DNA of 64,000 nucleotides from Sialis fuliginosa. Lineage: Eukaryota; Arthropoda; Insecta; Megaloptera; Sialidae. Of the stretch, positions 44,176 to 56,455 are shown one piece after another. Made by a program: the position numbers and the translations under genes. The notes beneath the pieces are model-generated. The model had not been told where the DNA came from and made no database searches. It was given only the letters and a program-made list of their open reading frames with translations. Location: NCBI GenBank assembly GCA_961205875.1, contig OY540821.1, positions 6,882,001 to 6,946,000 of the forward strand. The letters are read 5' to 3'. Each line of letters begins with the position of its first letter. Within the stretch, counting starts at the first letter, position 1.

Positions 44176-44895
44176 TTCATTCTACAAAAAAATTCAAAAA
44201 TATGTTCGTTTACGCCATGACTTGAGAATGGTGGGAGGTGAAGATGGAGAAAAAATTACGAATAAACGAAACTCGGCATTTCAGATAATCGAGACTTAGA
44301 ATAAACGATCCCGACTGTACTATATTTCAAATATTCCTAAAATGTCAACTTAAGTTAATACAGCTTTCACAAAATTAATTTAAAAAATGCTGAAATGTAA
44401 GAAATTAGTAAATCAATAAAAATAGAGCATGAAAAGGATTAAATGAGCTAATTCCCTCTCTAATAACGCTTTTTATTTTTTCTACCCAGAAGAGTTTAAA
44501 GTTTAGTTATCTAATTCTTTACTACATTAGAAAACAGTTTATACTGTAACATAATGCAAATCAACGTAATTTATGTTGTAATGAGACAAATATAGAGCTA
44601 ATGTTATTTGGTGGAATTAAGTTCATTGTAAAACAGGATTAGGTATTTTAAATTAAATAACAACGTATTTAGTTGGATTTTCAGTGGCGTTACATGTACA
44701 TGTAACGTGAGGGTAAATAGAGAACATTTGAAGTAGGTATTGTAATACAGTATGTATGATCGAGGTAAGGGCAGAATATGATTGTACTTAATTCAAAATA
44801 CCATTACTTGATCCTTCCCTACCTTTAAGATTGCATAAAATACGACAAAAAATAATTGAAAGCTCAAAGCTTTTCCTTAGTTAGATTTTTATATA
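44176..44895. other. AT-rich stretch, nothing recognised
   Basis: No exon-like or bounded element; ACATGTACATGTAACGT at about 44692 is a short palindrome. Confidence 0.35.
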
Positions 44896-44899
44896 TAGA

Positions 44900-45020
44900 C
44901 ATTTATGAAAAAAATAAAACCGAGTTAAAAAAACCTAAAAAATGAAAAGTAAACAACAATTAAATTTTACAGTTTTTGAATACGGTAAACTTTTTTTTTC
45001 TAAGTTTTGAAGTTGGTTAA
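44900..45020. repeat. AAACCGACTTC hairpin family fragment
   Basis: AAAAATAAAACCGAGTTAAA and AGTTTTGAAGTTGGTTAAAA at the two sides. Confidence 0.5.
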
Positions 45021-45498
45021 AAATTATTTTCAAAAAATGGCCCTTTATTTTTCAAAACCAGCCCTGGTCAAGGTTAATAAGTCTTAAGTTTATTAACCAT
45101 GATTAACTAATCATGAATAATACTGTTTTATGTAACCTTACTATTGGTCTATCATAGTTTTTAGGAATATAAAAATACCGATTAAAATGACTTCATTATA
45201 AAATGTTTAAAATCATTCCCCGCATTTGTTTAGGCCGGCCGTTGCCACTGCGTAGGTCTGGCGGTTTCCTCTCTGTTTGTTTTGTCTGTTTACAGACATT
45301 GAGCTTAATATTCATCACCAACTTTTGTGCGTATGCAAATACAAACTGGTTCAACGGACGTACAAATTTTCTTCTTTCAAGAAATTAATTGTAAGATTCT
45401 AGGAAATATTTTTTACAATGGGTATTGTTCTGAGATAGCCAAATCTCTTTTCTTATTCTACTCTTATGATTTATTGTATTCATTATTTGTATACCAGT

Positions 45499-45965
45499 CA
45501 GTGTTGCCAGTATGAACTCCCTAAATAGTACGATAGGCTTACCAAAATGGTACGGAATTTGACAAAAAGGTACGGTTTCAACTTTTTAAACTGTTGTGAT
45601 TAAAGAACTTTTTTCGTCACATTTTGTCGCCCCCAACCCCTGATTATTTGAATTATTATTTTTTATTTAATTATATTCTTTATTTTATTTTGTGTTAAAA
45701 GACATCAATTATGTTTCGTTAAAAAAATACTGAATAGTAGATATAGACGAAAAAATTAATAATTAAATTAATAACAATAATTAATTGGTGTTATTCATAA
45801 TAAACATTTTATTTTTTTATTATTTTTTTACGCAGTGAAGCTGATTAAAAACTTGTAAAAATCTTTGTGGGCAAAAGGTACGGTCAGAGCTGAGGTACGA
45901 TTTTGGTACGGTCGGGTCATGAATAGTACGAAAACCGTACTAAAAAGTACGTTCTGGCAACACTG
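45499..45965. mobile_element. hAT MITE, 467 bp, with 8-bp TSD
   Basis: CAGTGTTGCCAG at the left and CTGGCAACACTG at the right; target duplication ATACCAGT at 45491-45498 and 45966-45973. Repeated GGTACGG motifs (AAAAGGTACGGTTTCAAC, TTTGGTACGGTCGGG) inside. Confidence 0.93.
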
Positions 45966-45988
45966 ATACCAGTGTATGTATTTTAGTC

Positions 45989-48043
45989 CAGTAAAGGAAG
46001 CATTTTGACAGGAAATTAAGAGGGCAAGCAATTTTATGATTGATTCTTATAGATTTTGAACCGGAGAATTCGAAAAAAATAACCCGGACAAGCGAAAAGT
46101 GGTGCAACACCCTTAAAAATGGGGTTTAAGGGTGAAAACCCCATTTCCAACCATTTTTTCAATTTATCACAAAATCTAAAGCGATGATGGTATATTTTTA
46201 TGGTTGATATATGTTCAGAACACTCAGACGAATCGATTGTGACCATATATACTAAATTTGACCAAAAATTATCTCTTCCAGAGGGCTTAAAAGAATTAAA
46301 AATGCATCTTTTCGAGGAAAATAGTTTAAAAATTAATAACTTTTGCTAAAATCATCCAAATGACTCGTAACTAGACTCAAATTGTTCCTGAAGTTCCAAT
46401 GAATAATAATGAACCATAAATTAAAAAAATATTAATAGTTTAACCAATAAAAATCGCTAATGTTTAACGGTAAGTAACGTAAATTTTTGAAAAACTATCT
46501 TTTTACTAAAATTTAAATAAAAACATCAGGGTTGAATATTTTTTAGTGAAACCAAGGTAGATATCTTCTATTTGTACATACAAACAAAATGAGACCCCAA
46601 AAAATAATATTCAATTATTAGAACGGGTGCAAGTGCGCTTAGAAATACACTGAATTTTTGTTGTATACAATTAAAAAAAATTACATTTTTCCAAACAAAA
46701 TAATAGATTCAGTCCAGTAAAGGAAGTATTTTGGCAGAAAATTAAGAGGGCAAGCAATTTTATGATTGATTCTTATAGATTTTGAACCGGAGAATTCGAA
46801 AAAAATAACCCGGACTAGCGAAAAGTGGTGCAACACCCTTAAAAATGAGGTTTAAGGGTGAAAACCCCATTTCCAACCGTTTTTTCAATTTATCACAAAA
46901 TCTAAAGCGATGATGGTATATTTTTATGGCTGATATATGCTCAGGATACTCAGACGAATCGATTGTGACCATATATACTAAATTTGACCAAAAATTACCT
47001 CTTCCAAAGGGCTTAAAAGACGTAAAAATGCACTTACCCTTAAACATTAGCGATTTTCATTGGTTAAACTACTAATATTTTTTTAAATTATGATTGGCCA
47101 TTATTCTTTGGAACTTCAGGAATAATTTGAGCCTAGTTACGAGTCATTTGGATGATTTTAACAAAAGTTATTAATTTTTAAACTATTTTTCCCGAAAAGA
47201 TGCATTTTTACGTCTTTTAAACCCTTTGAAAGACGTAATGTTTGGCCAAATTTAGTATATGTGGTCACAATCGATTCGTCTAAGTGTCCTGAACATATAT
47301 CAATCATAAAAATATACCATCGTTGCTTTAGATTTTGTGATAATTTGTAAAAAAGGTTGGAAATGGGCTTTTCACCTTTAAACCCTATTTTAAGGGTGTT
47401 GCACCACTTTCCGCTAGTCCGGGTTATTATTTTCGAATTTTTCGGTTCAAAATCTATAAGAATCAATTCGTTTCACTAAAAAATATTTAAGCCTGGTGTT
47501 TTTATTTAAATTTTAGTAAAAATGTAGTTTTTCAAAAAATTACGTTACTTACCCTTAAACATTGGCGATTTTTATTGATTAAACGATTAATATTTTTTTA
47601 AATTATGGTTGGCTATTATTCTTTGAAACTTCAGGAACAATTTGACGCTAATTACGAGTCATTTGGATGATTTTAACAAAAGTTATTAATTTTTAAACTA
47701 TTTTTCCCGAAAAGATACATTTTTCTGTCTTTTAAGCCCTCTGAAAGAGGTAATTTTTGGTCAAATTTAGTATATGTAGTCACAATCGATTCGTCTGAGT
47801 GTCCTGAACATATATCAACGATAAAAATATACCATCGTCGCTTTAGATTTTGTGATAAATTGAAAAAACGGTTGGAAATGGGGTTTTCACCCTTAAACCC
47901 CATTTTTAAGGGTGTTGCACCACTTTTCGCTTGTCCGGGTTATTTTTTTCGAATTCTCCGGTTCAAAATCTATAAGAATCAATCATAAAATTGCTTGCCC
48001 TCTAAATTTCCCTTTTTCTCACTTTTCACTGCTTCCTTGACTG
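45989..48043. mobile_element. Foldback-type element with duplicated long inverted arms, ~2.05 kb
   Basis: Four copies of one ~330-500-bp module: plus orientation from 45989 and from 46715, and minus orientation about 47040-47470 and 47540-48043. The outer left end is CAGTAAAGGAAGCATTTTGA; the outer right end is complementary to CAGTCAAGGAAGCAGTG. Every module includes GAACCGGAGAATTCG (or close), ACCCGGAC, GTGGTGCAACACCC and ACGAATCGATTGTGACC. All four can be read as similar short peptides, but none resembles a transposase. A long-TIR foldback element that grew by internal duplication. Confidence 0.8.
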
Positions 48044-48149
48044 GGCTATTTGCAAAATAAACAAAAGTATCTCAACATAAAAAAAATATACACGAATGTA
48101 TGCCATAAGGGTTTCGAAGTACGTACTACGTGGACTGTTTGGAGCCACT

Positions 48150-48600
48150 TACACGTGTATTTTTGACTTAGAAAAAATAAAAATAAATAGTGTCATATTC
48201 TAGTAATTGAGATCTACATTTTGACACCCCACTTGCCTAGATATAAAAATATAAAATTATGACGCCTTTTCCTATTTCTACAAAATTTAAATTGATATTA
48301 ATATTGACTTTAGTATTTGTTATTGGTAGTCCCACCAAGCCTCGTTTCCATTTTTTTCAGATTTTTTGAGCCAGTAGTTAGAGGAGGGGTGGACAAAATA
48401 AATTACTGCAGGTGCCATTTTTGAGTTAGGAAAAAAATGGATCATATTCTACTAATTGAGATCTACATTTTGATACGCCATATGCCTAGATATGAAAATA
48501 AAAATAAAAAATTCTATGACGCTCCTCCCTATTATTCAAAAATTTAAAACGATATTGTTGACTTGTCCCACCAAAGTCTCATTACATTTTTTATGATGTC
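48150..48600. repeat. Two-copy direct repeat, ~250-bp period
   Basis: AATTGAGATCTACATTTTGA (about 48206 and 48456), TGCCTAGATAT, TATGACGC and GTCCCACCAA recur in the same order; the copies have clearly diverged. Confidence 0.75.
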
Positions 48601-48670
48601 GATAAAATAGGTTTTTAGTTTCGCATTTGCACGATAGTTGTCTTCACCAAAAAATATAAGGAGAATTAAA

Positions 48671-48695
48671 TTGGTTGATAATTAATACCGGACAT
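48671..48695. repeat. End fragment of the GTCCGGTATTATAAAGGAGC MITE family
   Basis: AATTGGTTGATAATTAATAC CGGAC, as at the right end of 22279-22506. Confidence 0.45.
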
Positions 48696-49286
48696 TAATC
48701 TAACTTTAATATTTAAGTCGCTGCAGATTTTTTATTTAACCTAACGTAACCTAAACCGCGGAGACCTACTATAATAGTACTGGATGTTTAATTAAATTTC
48801 GAATACGTTTTCGAAGCAGTAGAAAAATTAAAAAGAAATTAACTTAATTCTTTTTTGTGTTGGAACTTTTGAAAGTACTTATCGCAGTAATATTCATTAA
48901 ATGTGATGAAAACTGATAAGAAGTCAAAACGGACGGGGAAAATGTCATTGACATTTACATTGAAAGAGTGCTTTTATTGAATCAACGATTTTCATTGACA
49001 GCTATTATAGATTTTAAGAATTTTATCGGAGTTAATGGGAAGATTTCTATAAGAATCGAGATTGTCTAAAATCTGACAAAGTTAATTTAAAAGAATGAAA
49101 AATGAAGAGGTTTAAAAATGACATTTGTTGGAATTGCAATACGATAACTGATTATAATGGATCGTAACATTCAAAATTTTCGAAATAGAATTATTATGAT
49201 ATTTTTCTTCTAATTGAATTTTTTTATTTGTTTAAATATTTACATGAAATAATTAAGTTTTGATAAAATGAATTCATAAAGTAATC

Positions 49287-49870
49287 ATGCCCACCCGACA
49301 TGCTCAACCAACATTTCCACCCAACACGTTCACCCAACATGTCCACTCAACATGCTCACCCAACTGCTCACTCAACATGCCCATCCAACATGATCACAAC
49401 ACACGTTTCTTTGCGAATTGTTTTTTTCCAATTTTTACACCTAAACTTAACCTATCCATTAGTGGAAACCTAAATAAAATCTGTTGAGATAATCGTGTAA
49501 AATTATATTTTCAAAGATCCCATTTTAGAATTTGTATGAAAACATAATAATAAATAAATAGGTTAGCAACAATCATAATCAATTTCGATATTTTACATTT
49601 CATGGAAGTGAAATGTTTCTTCATATTTTAATTTTCAATCAATATATTTTAAAATATTTAATTGTTAATATGTGTCAAAAATCATCCAATTGTTCGAAAA
49701 AATATTTGAAAGAGACGCGCTCATAATAACCTAAATTAAATAAAATATTGAAACCTTAAATTCTTGTAAATTATAGAATTCAATCTCATACTGTTATATT
49801 ATGGAAACAAAACACGACTTTTTAAAGATTTTTTTAGTATTTTGATGTTAAATCTTAGATTTTCATAAAA
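49287..49870. repeat. Dispersed repeat R2, reverse copy, with 11-12-bp minisatellite
   Basis: 49287-49405 is about nine units of CCAACATGCTCA (CACCCAACACGTTCACCCAA, CATGTCCACTCAACATGC). The rest is the reverse of 15500-16125 (CACCTAAACTTAACCTATCC at 49438, ACAAAACACGACTTTTTAAA near 49805). Confidence 0.75.
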
Positions 49871-49889
49871 TATTAATAACCACGATACT

Positions 49890-50010
49890 GCAAAGAAAAA
49901 TTATCTATGTAAGTTTGGTGATAACCGCATTGAAATCGGTTCAGTAATTTCTGAGTCTATAAACCTCATACAAACGAACATTCATTTTTATATATAGAGA
50001 TATAAAATGG
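49890..50010. repeat. LINE-tail-like repeat
   Basis: ATCTATGTAAGTTTGGTGAT, TTGAAATCGGTTCAGTAATT, CATACAAACGAACATTCA, TATATATAGAGAT: typical dispersed tail. Confidence 0.5.
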
Positions 50011-50645
50011 TGATAATACAAATACAACACGGGAATATTTGGTATAAGGAAATGTATTTATCAATATAATGAAATTCTAAAAACGAAGAAAATACAAAAG
50101 TCGAAATGATTACACAAAAAAGTAAATAATTTACCACTGTAGAATTTTTTTACGTATAAAAAAAACTTTTGTTGAATAAGGAGGAAAAAGGAATGTTGTA
50201 ATTTGTAGAAGAATGTGGGTAAATAGATAATGCGAGTATTTCAAATCAAATAGAAAGTTTTTAATGTTGGACCACCATTTTGAGTGTAGGTGAAACTTTT
50301 GTAATATTTTATAATCATTTTTGTAACGGATGTACTTCTTCAACTCCTGCCAAACATTGCGGTTCAAATAAAACGTGGGATTTTTAATATTAAATTCTGA
50401 AACATTATTAACCAAAAATGTAATCTAAAAACACAATGTTTTTATTAATTTCGTTCAAAATATTTTTTAAATGCCAGATGTTAGACTTTGCCATTTTATA
50501 TTAAAATATCTTTCTTGGAATGATTTTTTTTACAAATTCAGCCATCTAATTTTTTATAAATGATTCTTCTTCGACTCTTTTTAAAGGATATAAAATGGAG
50601 AGATTAAGAAATGGAGGATGCCACTGCGCCTGTCAACGTTTAAAC

Positions 50646-51042
50646 TAGGGCTTCGAACCGTTATTTTTTTCGTTTCGGTTTTCGTTCCGGTTCGAGTAAA
50701 AAAATATATTTCGGTTCGGTTCCGGTTTTGGTTCCGCAAAAAATAACGGTTTTTCTGGTTTTTTCGGTTTTCGGTTCAGCTCCGAGTGATTAATTTAAAA
50801 AAAAATTATTTGTATTCAAAAAATTTTTTCTACCATAATTTACAACATTTTATGGTAATTGTATGATAGTCCGAACGACAATTGAAGTGGGATATAAGAT
50901 CATGTTAACGGGCGTATTTTAATATGTACTGAACCGTAAAAACCGATATTTTTATTTCGGTTCTGTTCCGGTTTTCGTTCCGGCAAAAAATAACGGTTTT
51001 TCCGGTTTTCGGTTTTCGGTTCAGTTCCGGTTCGAATCCCTA
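50646..51042. mobile_element. hAT MITE, TAGGG type, 397 bp, imperfect 8-bp TSD
   Basis: Ends TAGGGCTTCGAACCG and CGGTTCGAATCCCTA; flanks GTTTAAAC and GCTTAAAC. Subterminal regions are CGGTTCGGTTTTCGGTTCCG-type repeats on both sides. Confidence 0.88.
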
Positions 51043-51109
51043 GCTTAAACTAAATAAATACACGTTAACCACAAGAAAACAATGTCACTGGAGACGGTTT
51101 TCGACTTGA

Positions 51110-51215
51110 CAAGAAGTTCTTATCAGGAATGAAAAATTTTCAGTCTGGAACTGTTGGCTCTTGAAGATGACTTCTCTTGAAGTCGAAACATGTATCGAGT
51201 GACATTTTTTTATTG
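51110..51215 (+). repeat. Fragment with GAAGAT-stem-GAAAC motif
   Basis: CTTGAAGATGACTTCTCTTG followed by AAGTCGAAACATGTATC: stem GACTTC/GAAGTC between GAAGAT and GAAAC, the same layout as in 42932-42965. A following ATTGTGATTAAGGTGTATAT looks like a retroelement tail. Possibly Penelope-like. Confidence 0.35.
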
Positions 51216-51479
51216 TGATTAAGGTGTATATATTTAGTTTTAATAGATTAAATATAATTTATTGCTAGGTATTATAAAATATCAAATTCGAAATAAAACA
51301 ACTGTCCGATCTTTTTAAATTTGATATTCCGATAGACGTTAATTGTTAAAAGTTACCCCACCCACTTGTTTCTGTCCGCAAATATCTTCTTTTCAGAGGC
51401 TTATTAAAATTATGTGATTATTTATTGTTTATTTTTTATTTATTATTTATTGTTTATTATTTCAAAATTTTAACTTGAT

Positions 51480-51960
51480 TTTTCCGTTTCAGGTTAAGAC
51501 AAACTTTTCGTTCCGTGTCTGTCTGTCTGTCCCCTCCATCCTTGTCAACGCATAACTCATGAACCACTGAACCGATATTAATGAAACTTGGTGGTTGGTT
51601 GGGTTTGGCTTGAGGACGGTCCCATTTCAAAATCATCAAAATCGTGTGTAAGGAGGGGTGACATCCCAAAGTATTAATTTTTTCTAGATATCTCAAGAAC
51701 GACACATGTTGTGTGAAAATTTTATCGAATCTTTTTTGTAGAGCATTCAATTCCCTATAATATTTGTTGTAAAATGTTTCCTTGCAAGATTTATCTCAAT
51801 TTGCTTTAAAAATCTTCATTTTTTTAATTGTTAAATGTCATTTTGACGTTTGCATAACAGAAAAATTAAATTAATAATTTGATAATTAAATCTCTTTGAT
51901 GAATTTAGCACGAGGAAGCACTGTGTATTTACTTGGCAAATGTTTTTTTTTACATATTTA
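51480..51960 (-). repeat. Dispersed repeat R1, copy 2 (reverse)
   Basis: Reverse of 18470-18900: CGTTTCAGGTTAAGACAAAC, GTTCCGTGTCTGTCTGTCTG, TTTCAAAATCATCAAAATCG, TTTAGCACGAGGAAGCACTG. An open frame of 97 codons is fortuitous. Confidence 0.65.
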
Positions 51961-52311
51961 TAATAATAATTTATTTATGCTGGAGAACAATTACCCTAAA
52001 ATTCAGTATTGTTGAATATTAAGATGTGAATTATCTTTTGTAGTCCATTTATTGTATGAATAATTAACTTCCATAATGAAAATGAGGTTATATTTTGTTT
52101 TCTTAGTTAATAAGTAGACTAATTATGATTTAAATGGAAATGAACTTCCTTTAATTACGTTTACTTTCTCACCCATGCATTTCTTACATTACGTCGACTT
52201 TAAAAAATAATATTCCTTTATTAATTACGTGAGGAGGGTTTTTAAAATTTTCGACCCCCCTGTTACCCTTTGTAAAGATTTATTTACATTACAATTTATT
52301 TACTTAAATAA

Positions 52312-52900
52312 GGTACTGACACCAGTTTTGGATCATACCTCAGTCTTGAAAACTCGTTAAATTAAATGTACAGTCACCTGCATTAATGGTCTTGCAGTTT
52401 GTATTCATTTTCGTTTATCACAAACTTAGTAGGCTCCTCCCATTTGATTATTATAATATTTAAATCATTTATCCATGTATCAAACAAAGAAAGATATTTT
52501 GAAATTCATTTACTAGATAAAGAACTACTCTTCGTTTATAGTACTCATATATATTTGTGCAATTAAATTATTATGTAATCTATTGAAAATTGTATACGTA
52601 AATTTTGTGGCAATAAATATTTGATATTCCGAATTTTAGTATTTAAATATATTAAACTTGATAGAAAAAGATAACCGATGATGTTTGTCTTTAAATTTGA
52701 AATCTGTTGTAAGCGATTCTAGCCTTTAGGGTGCCAGACGAGTTCTGCAGGTGACTGTACCTACTAATATAGAAATATTTGTTGATATTTGAGTTAGTGC
52801 CACATCTGAATCATATAGTAACTGTAAAACAGCTTAATTTGATGACAATCAGCTAATGGGTGGTTATTAGTGTAATATATTTATTATTATTTTATAAAGG
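52312..52900. mobile_element. GGTACTGGCACC MITE, split by a mariner-type MITE
   Basis: ATAAGGTACTGACACCAGTT at 52312, interrupted inside AAATGTACTAAATT at 52371-52757, then continues ATATAGAAATATTTGTTGAT and ACAGCTTAATTTGATGACAA. The right end is missing. Confidence 0.75.
52371..52757. mobile_element. Tc1/mariner-type MITE, 387 bp, copy 2
   Basis: CAGTCACCTGCA to TGCAGGTGACTG, TA at 52369-52370 and 52758-52759. About 97 percent identical by eye to 19701-20088 and in the same orientation; TIRs match better than in copy 1. Confidence 0.93.
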
Positions 52901-53109
52901 ATGTCTTAGAATTTACGCAAGAAGTAATTTTGATAAAAAACACAGGTTTTCAATTAAAAATTGTACTGTCTTTTTTTCTCGTTGGCAACACTTTACCGCA
53001 CAAATGGCGTTAAATTCAAATCTTGCGTGGATTTTAAATTGTTTTAAAATGTACGATTCATTATTTAATAACTTTTTGTGTTGTATCCACTTAATATTTT
53101 GTAATTATT

Positions 53110-53158
53110 TGCAAGTGTCCATTACAGGACGCCACGGCGCATACTTTGGGAACCACTG
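53110..53158. repeat. hAT right-end fragment
   Basis: CATACTTTGGGAACCACTG, the usual hAT end; left end not found. Confidence 0.35.
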
Positions 53159-53159
53159 A

Positions 53160-53860
53160 CATAGGGTTCAAAATTTACGTATTGAATTAAAAACTTGAGA
53201 TGTATTGATAATGGAAACTGAATAAGATTTTATTTTATTTTATACACTTTTACTTTCATTACGACTTTTCAATCTCATGTACGAGAATTCGCTTTAAATA
53301 AATGGTCTTTATATATCTCGATCAATTCGCAAATCACTAAGCATTCATTTGAAAATCCCACGTGGAGATCTAATCTACATCAAATCCAAAAATTGATTGA
53401 ATCAATACGATTCTTTCAATTGACGCAAGCAGAGAACATTTCTTTGTGTAGAAGTTTCAAACTACCCTTTTAAAACTTCGTAAATTTAGTGTTCAGAGGT
53501 GTCTCGAGGGATTTTGCCAATAAATATATCTAATGTCATCTTTATTTCTTGATTACAAGATTAATATTTATGAATAGAATTTTCCCGTTGAGACAAATAA
53601 AAAATATTGTTAAAAAATCAATCAATAATACACAAAAAACCGCAAACAAAAAGTACCTATCTAATTTGAAAAAAATTGATATTATCTGTTTTCTTTAGAT
53701 GTACAGCCGTCTAAAGCTCAACCACATAGAATTAAACAAAATTGATGCAGTAATATTCACCTCTTTAATCAAATCTCTCTCTTATAATTACATACATAAT
53801 GCTTTTGACTAAATTGAAGGTATAAATAAAGTATATACATTTTATATTTAATTTGTTTAT
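53160..53860. other. AT-rich stretch, nothing recognised
   Basis: No exon-like composition, no bounded repeat. Confidence 0.35.
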
Positions 53861-53864
53861 TTAA

Positions 53865-54627
53865 CCCTTAACTGGTATCGAAAATTTTACAAACGTAACT
53901 GATATCGTGGGGTATTTGCAGCTCCCACTGAAGATTAGCTTTTGACAAGCTAGTTTCAATAATGAGACTGGATAACAGTTTATACATAAATGGTAAATAA
54001 TACACTCATTTTATGTAATATATCAACTAGCTTTTATTAAATTATCTTCTACGACGAACACCTAATCATAAAATGTCCCAGATACAAAAACGAAATAAAA
54101 GAATTAAAAAAAATAAATAAATACGGAAGAATACAAGGAAATATTACAAAACAAAACAAGCTGCAATCACATTATCAACTTCTTGAATAAATGTAACCTA
54201 AAATTATAGAAATGATTATATAAGATAAATGTCAACCCTTCCCTAATTCACTAAACACGAAAACAAAACATAAAACATCACTGAGCTGTTGGAAAAGGAA
54301 CTATCCAGCCGACAACAATTTGCAATCATCATCATCTTCTACGAGAGATCACAATAAAGTTACAATTTTTTTGGATATTTTTAGGTACCTACAAGAACTC
54401 TGAAAAAATTAACTTTAGGAAAGTTTTTAACACAAATATTTCTTTCTTTCTTACTATGAACTAATTGAAAAAATCACTGGTATTGTGAGGGTCGGCCGAC
54501 CCCCAACACGCACGTACCTTCGTCCCGCCGCGATTCGCGATGTAATAAGATTACTTAAAATGGCGGGTGCGCACGGTGCTTAGATTTTTAGAAAAACATC
54601 AAAATATAACACGATATCAGTTAAGGG
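53865..54627. mobile_element. piggyBac-type non-autonomous element, 763 bp, TTAA TSD
   Basis: TTAA|CCCTTAACTGGTATCG at the left and CGATATCAGTTAAGGG|TTAA at the right; TIR of 16 bp with one mismatch. Subterminal ACTGATATCGTGGGG (left) has a right counterpart GGTATTGTGAGGGTCGGCCG. A GC-rich patch with CGTCCCGCCGCGATTCGCGA lies near the right end. No transposase frame. Confidence 0.9.
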
Positions 54628-54631
54628 TTAA

Positions 54632-55835
54632 ATATATAAATCGCACGAGTGGTTAAAGGTTAAACAAAATGTCAGTAGGAGAATTCCATCACGCACTGTA
54701 AATGCAGATAACAAAATGAATAAGAATAAGAAGTAGGAAATGTGATGAAAAATGAGCTCTCCTAATTTGCTGTTACATTCTTTTATATAAATGTTTGTTT
54801 TCTTACAAAATATATTAGCTTTTTAATTTGCTAAAAAAGGGAAACTAACAACGTTTGTGCTTGGTTTATTACTTTCGAGAATATTATACCTTTGTGAAGG
54901 TGAAATAATTTTTACCTAATTATGTAGAAGTATTAAGGAAAAATACCTACATTATTCCGACACCTTTCATCACCTTTTTTTATAAAAGAATGTAAGAAAA
55001 AACTATATAAATTAAACGGAAAGATATATAGTAGGTAATGTTTTCCAGAAAACTAATAGGTAAATTTACTTATTAAAAACTAACTGTTACCAGCGACTTC
55101 GTTCGCGTGGAATTTAGGTTAGATGTTATGATAGTCGGTAAAATAGATTTTTAGTATCACATTTATTTCTATGCTAAAAAAGTAAAGCGTACAAATGTCA
55201 CATACCAATTTTTTAACTTCCCAACTGTAATCGGTCCGAAAATCAAAATCAAAAATTTCAACATATTTGTATGTTTAGGTCACTATAGTATATTTACACT
55301 ATTTTTAGAAAGATGTCTGTGTGTGTGTATGTACGTACGTACGTACGTATGTGCGTGTCATTTTTTACGTTCACGAAATCTCGGAAATGAAAAAAGCTAT
55401 TGACTTCGTTGTGGTGCCAATCGAAGCGTCTTGACGTAAATATGATCTAAAAGAAAGGATTTTTCGAAATTCAATCCTTAAGGGGATAAAAAGAGGTGTA
55501 AAGTTTTATTTTGTTCGGATTTACATGAAACATAGTAATTAAATATTCTACAATACAAATAATGAAAAATGTATTTCAGTATTTTTTTTGTTATATGTGC
55601 CTAAACAGCTATAAAAGGTGTAAAAGGTGAAAACCACCCTCAAAATTTGAATTTTAAATACTAATAAATAAGTCTACAATTCATATTGCCTTGGAAACAA
55701 ACGCAATTAAATTTAAATTGACCAATTACGTTTTATATTAGAAAACTAATATTCATAATACAAAGGTGAGTTTTACAATAAATAATCAGTATTCAAGTAT
55801 TTATAATCATACCAAGCTTATTTATCTAATCAATT
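54632..55835. repeat. Dispersed tail repeats and a GTAC microsatellite
   Basis: CAGCGACTTCGTTCGCGTGG at 55092 opens a CGCGACTTCG-type repeat. GTGTGTGTATGTACGTACGT, ACGTACGTATGTGCGTG at 55320-55347 is a microsatellite. Remaining text is AT-rich. Confidence 0.5.
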
Positions 55836-55839
55836 TTTC

Positions 55840-55990
55840 GGGGTACAAAGTAGTCTATGCATTTCCTCAGAATGGAAGCTATTTCTCTACCAAAATTCAT
55901 CAAAATCGGTTCAGCAGTTTAGCCGTGAAAAGATAACAAACAGACAGAGAGAGATACTTTCACATTTATAAAATAATTTGTACTTATAGA
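55840..55990. repeat. LINE-tail/SINE-like repeat
   Basis: GGGGTACAAAGTAGTCTATG, CAAAATCGGTTCAGCAGTTT, AGCCGTGAAAAGATAACAAA, CACATTTATAAAATAATTTG; matches 12960-13127. Confidence 0.65.
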
Positions 55991-56049
55991 TTAAAAGACA
56001 AATTCTACAAATTCAAAACTGTCACACAGGGTAAAAAATATAAAGTTAG

Positions 56050-56455
56050 TCTGAATTAATTGTTATGTCCATAGGCGCCGTCTTCGGGAGAGGGGAATTA
56101 AGACGATCGCCTACGTAAGTGTGATTCCACGGGGGCTTTTTGTTTATTTAGTAATTTTCTTATTTTTATGTTAAATTGAAGTTTGAAACATGAAATATTA
56201 CCTGAAAATTTTGTGATAAAGTATATTTATTATAAAGAAAATGACGTGAAAATATGAAATTTTCAAACCGCAGGTCTTAATCTCAAACCGTTCTTGAGAT
56301 ATGGCCTCTCAAAAATGTTTTTTTTCAAAATTTTTGAGAAGAATGGCCGCAACCTTTGAATTATTATTCAGAAAAATTTGATGTTTTAAAAATGAATTCT
56401 ATATTTTGATCGGCCCATCGGGCATTTGCCCGGTTACCCGCCTATCGTTTTCGTG
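56050..56455. repeat. Possible hAT-type element (CATAGGCGCC)
   Basis: CCATAGGCGCCGTCTTCGGG at the left, GGTTACCCGCCTATCG at the right, GC-rich ends with AT-rich centre. TIR match is short and no duplication is clear. Confidence 0.35.

Noticed and set aside
46034-47903. Four similar 70-100-codon minus- and plus-module frames (MGFSPLNPIFKGVAPLF type)
   Set aside because: They are the same foldback module read repeatedly; no start context, no domain, and frames vary between modules.
51457-51750. 97-codon frame at the R1 repeat
   Set aside because: Frame is not kept in the other R1 copy, and its text is the generic dispersed repeat tail.
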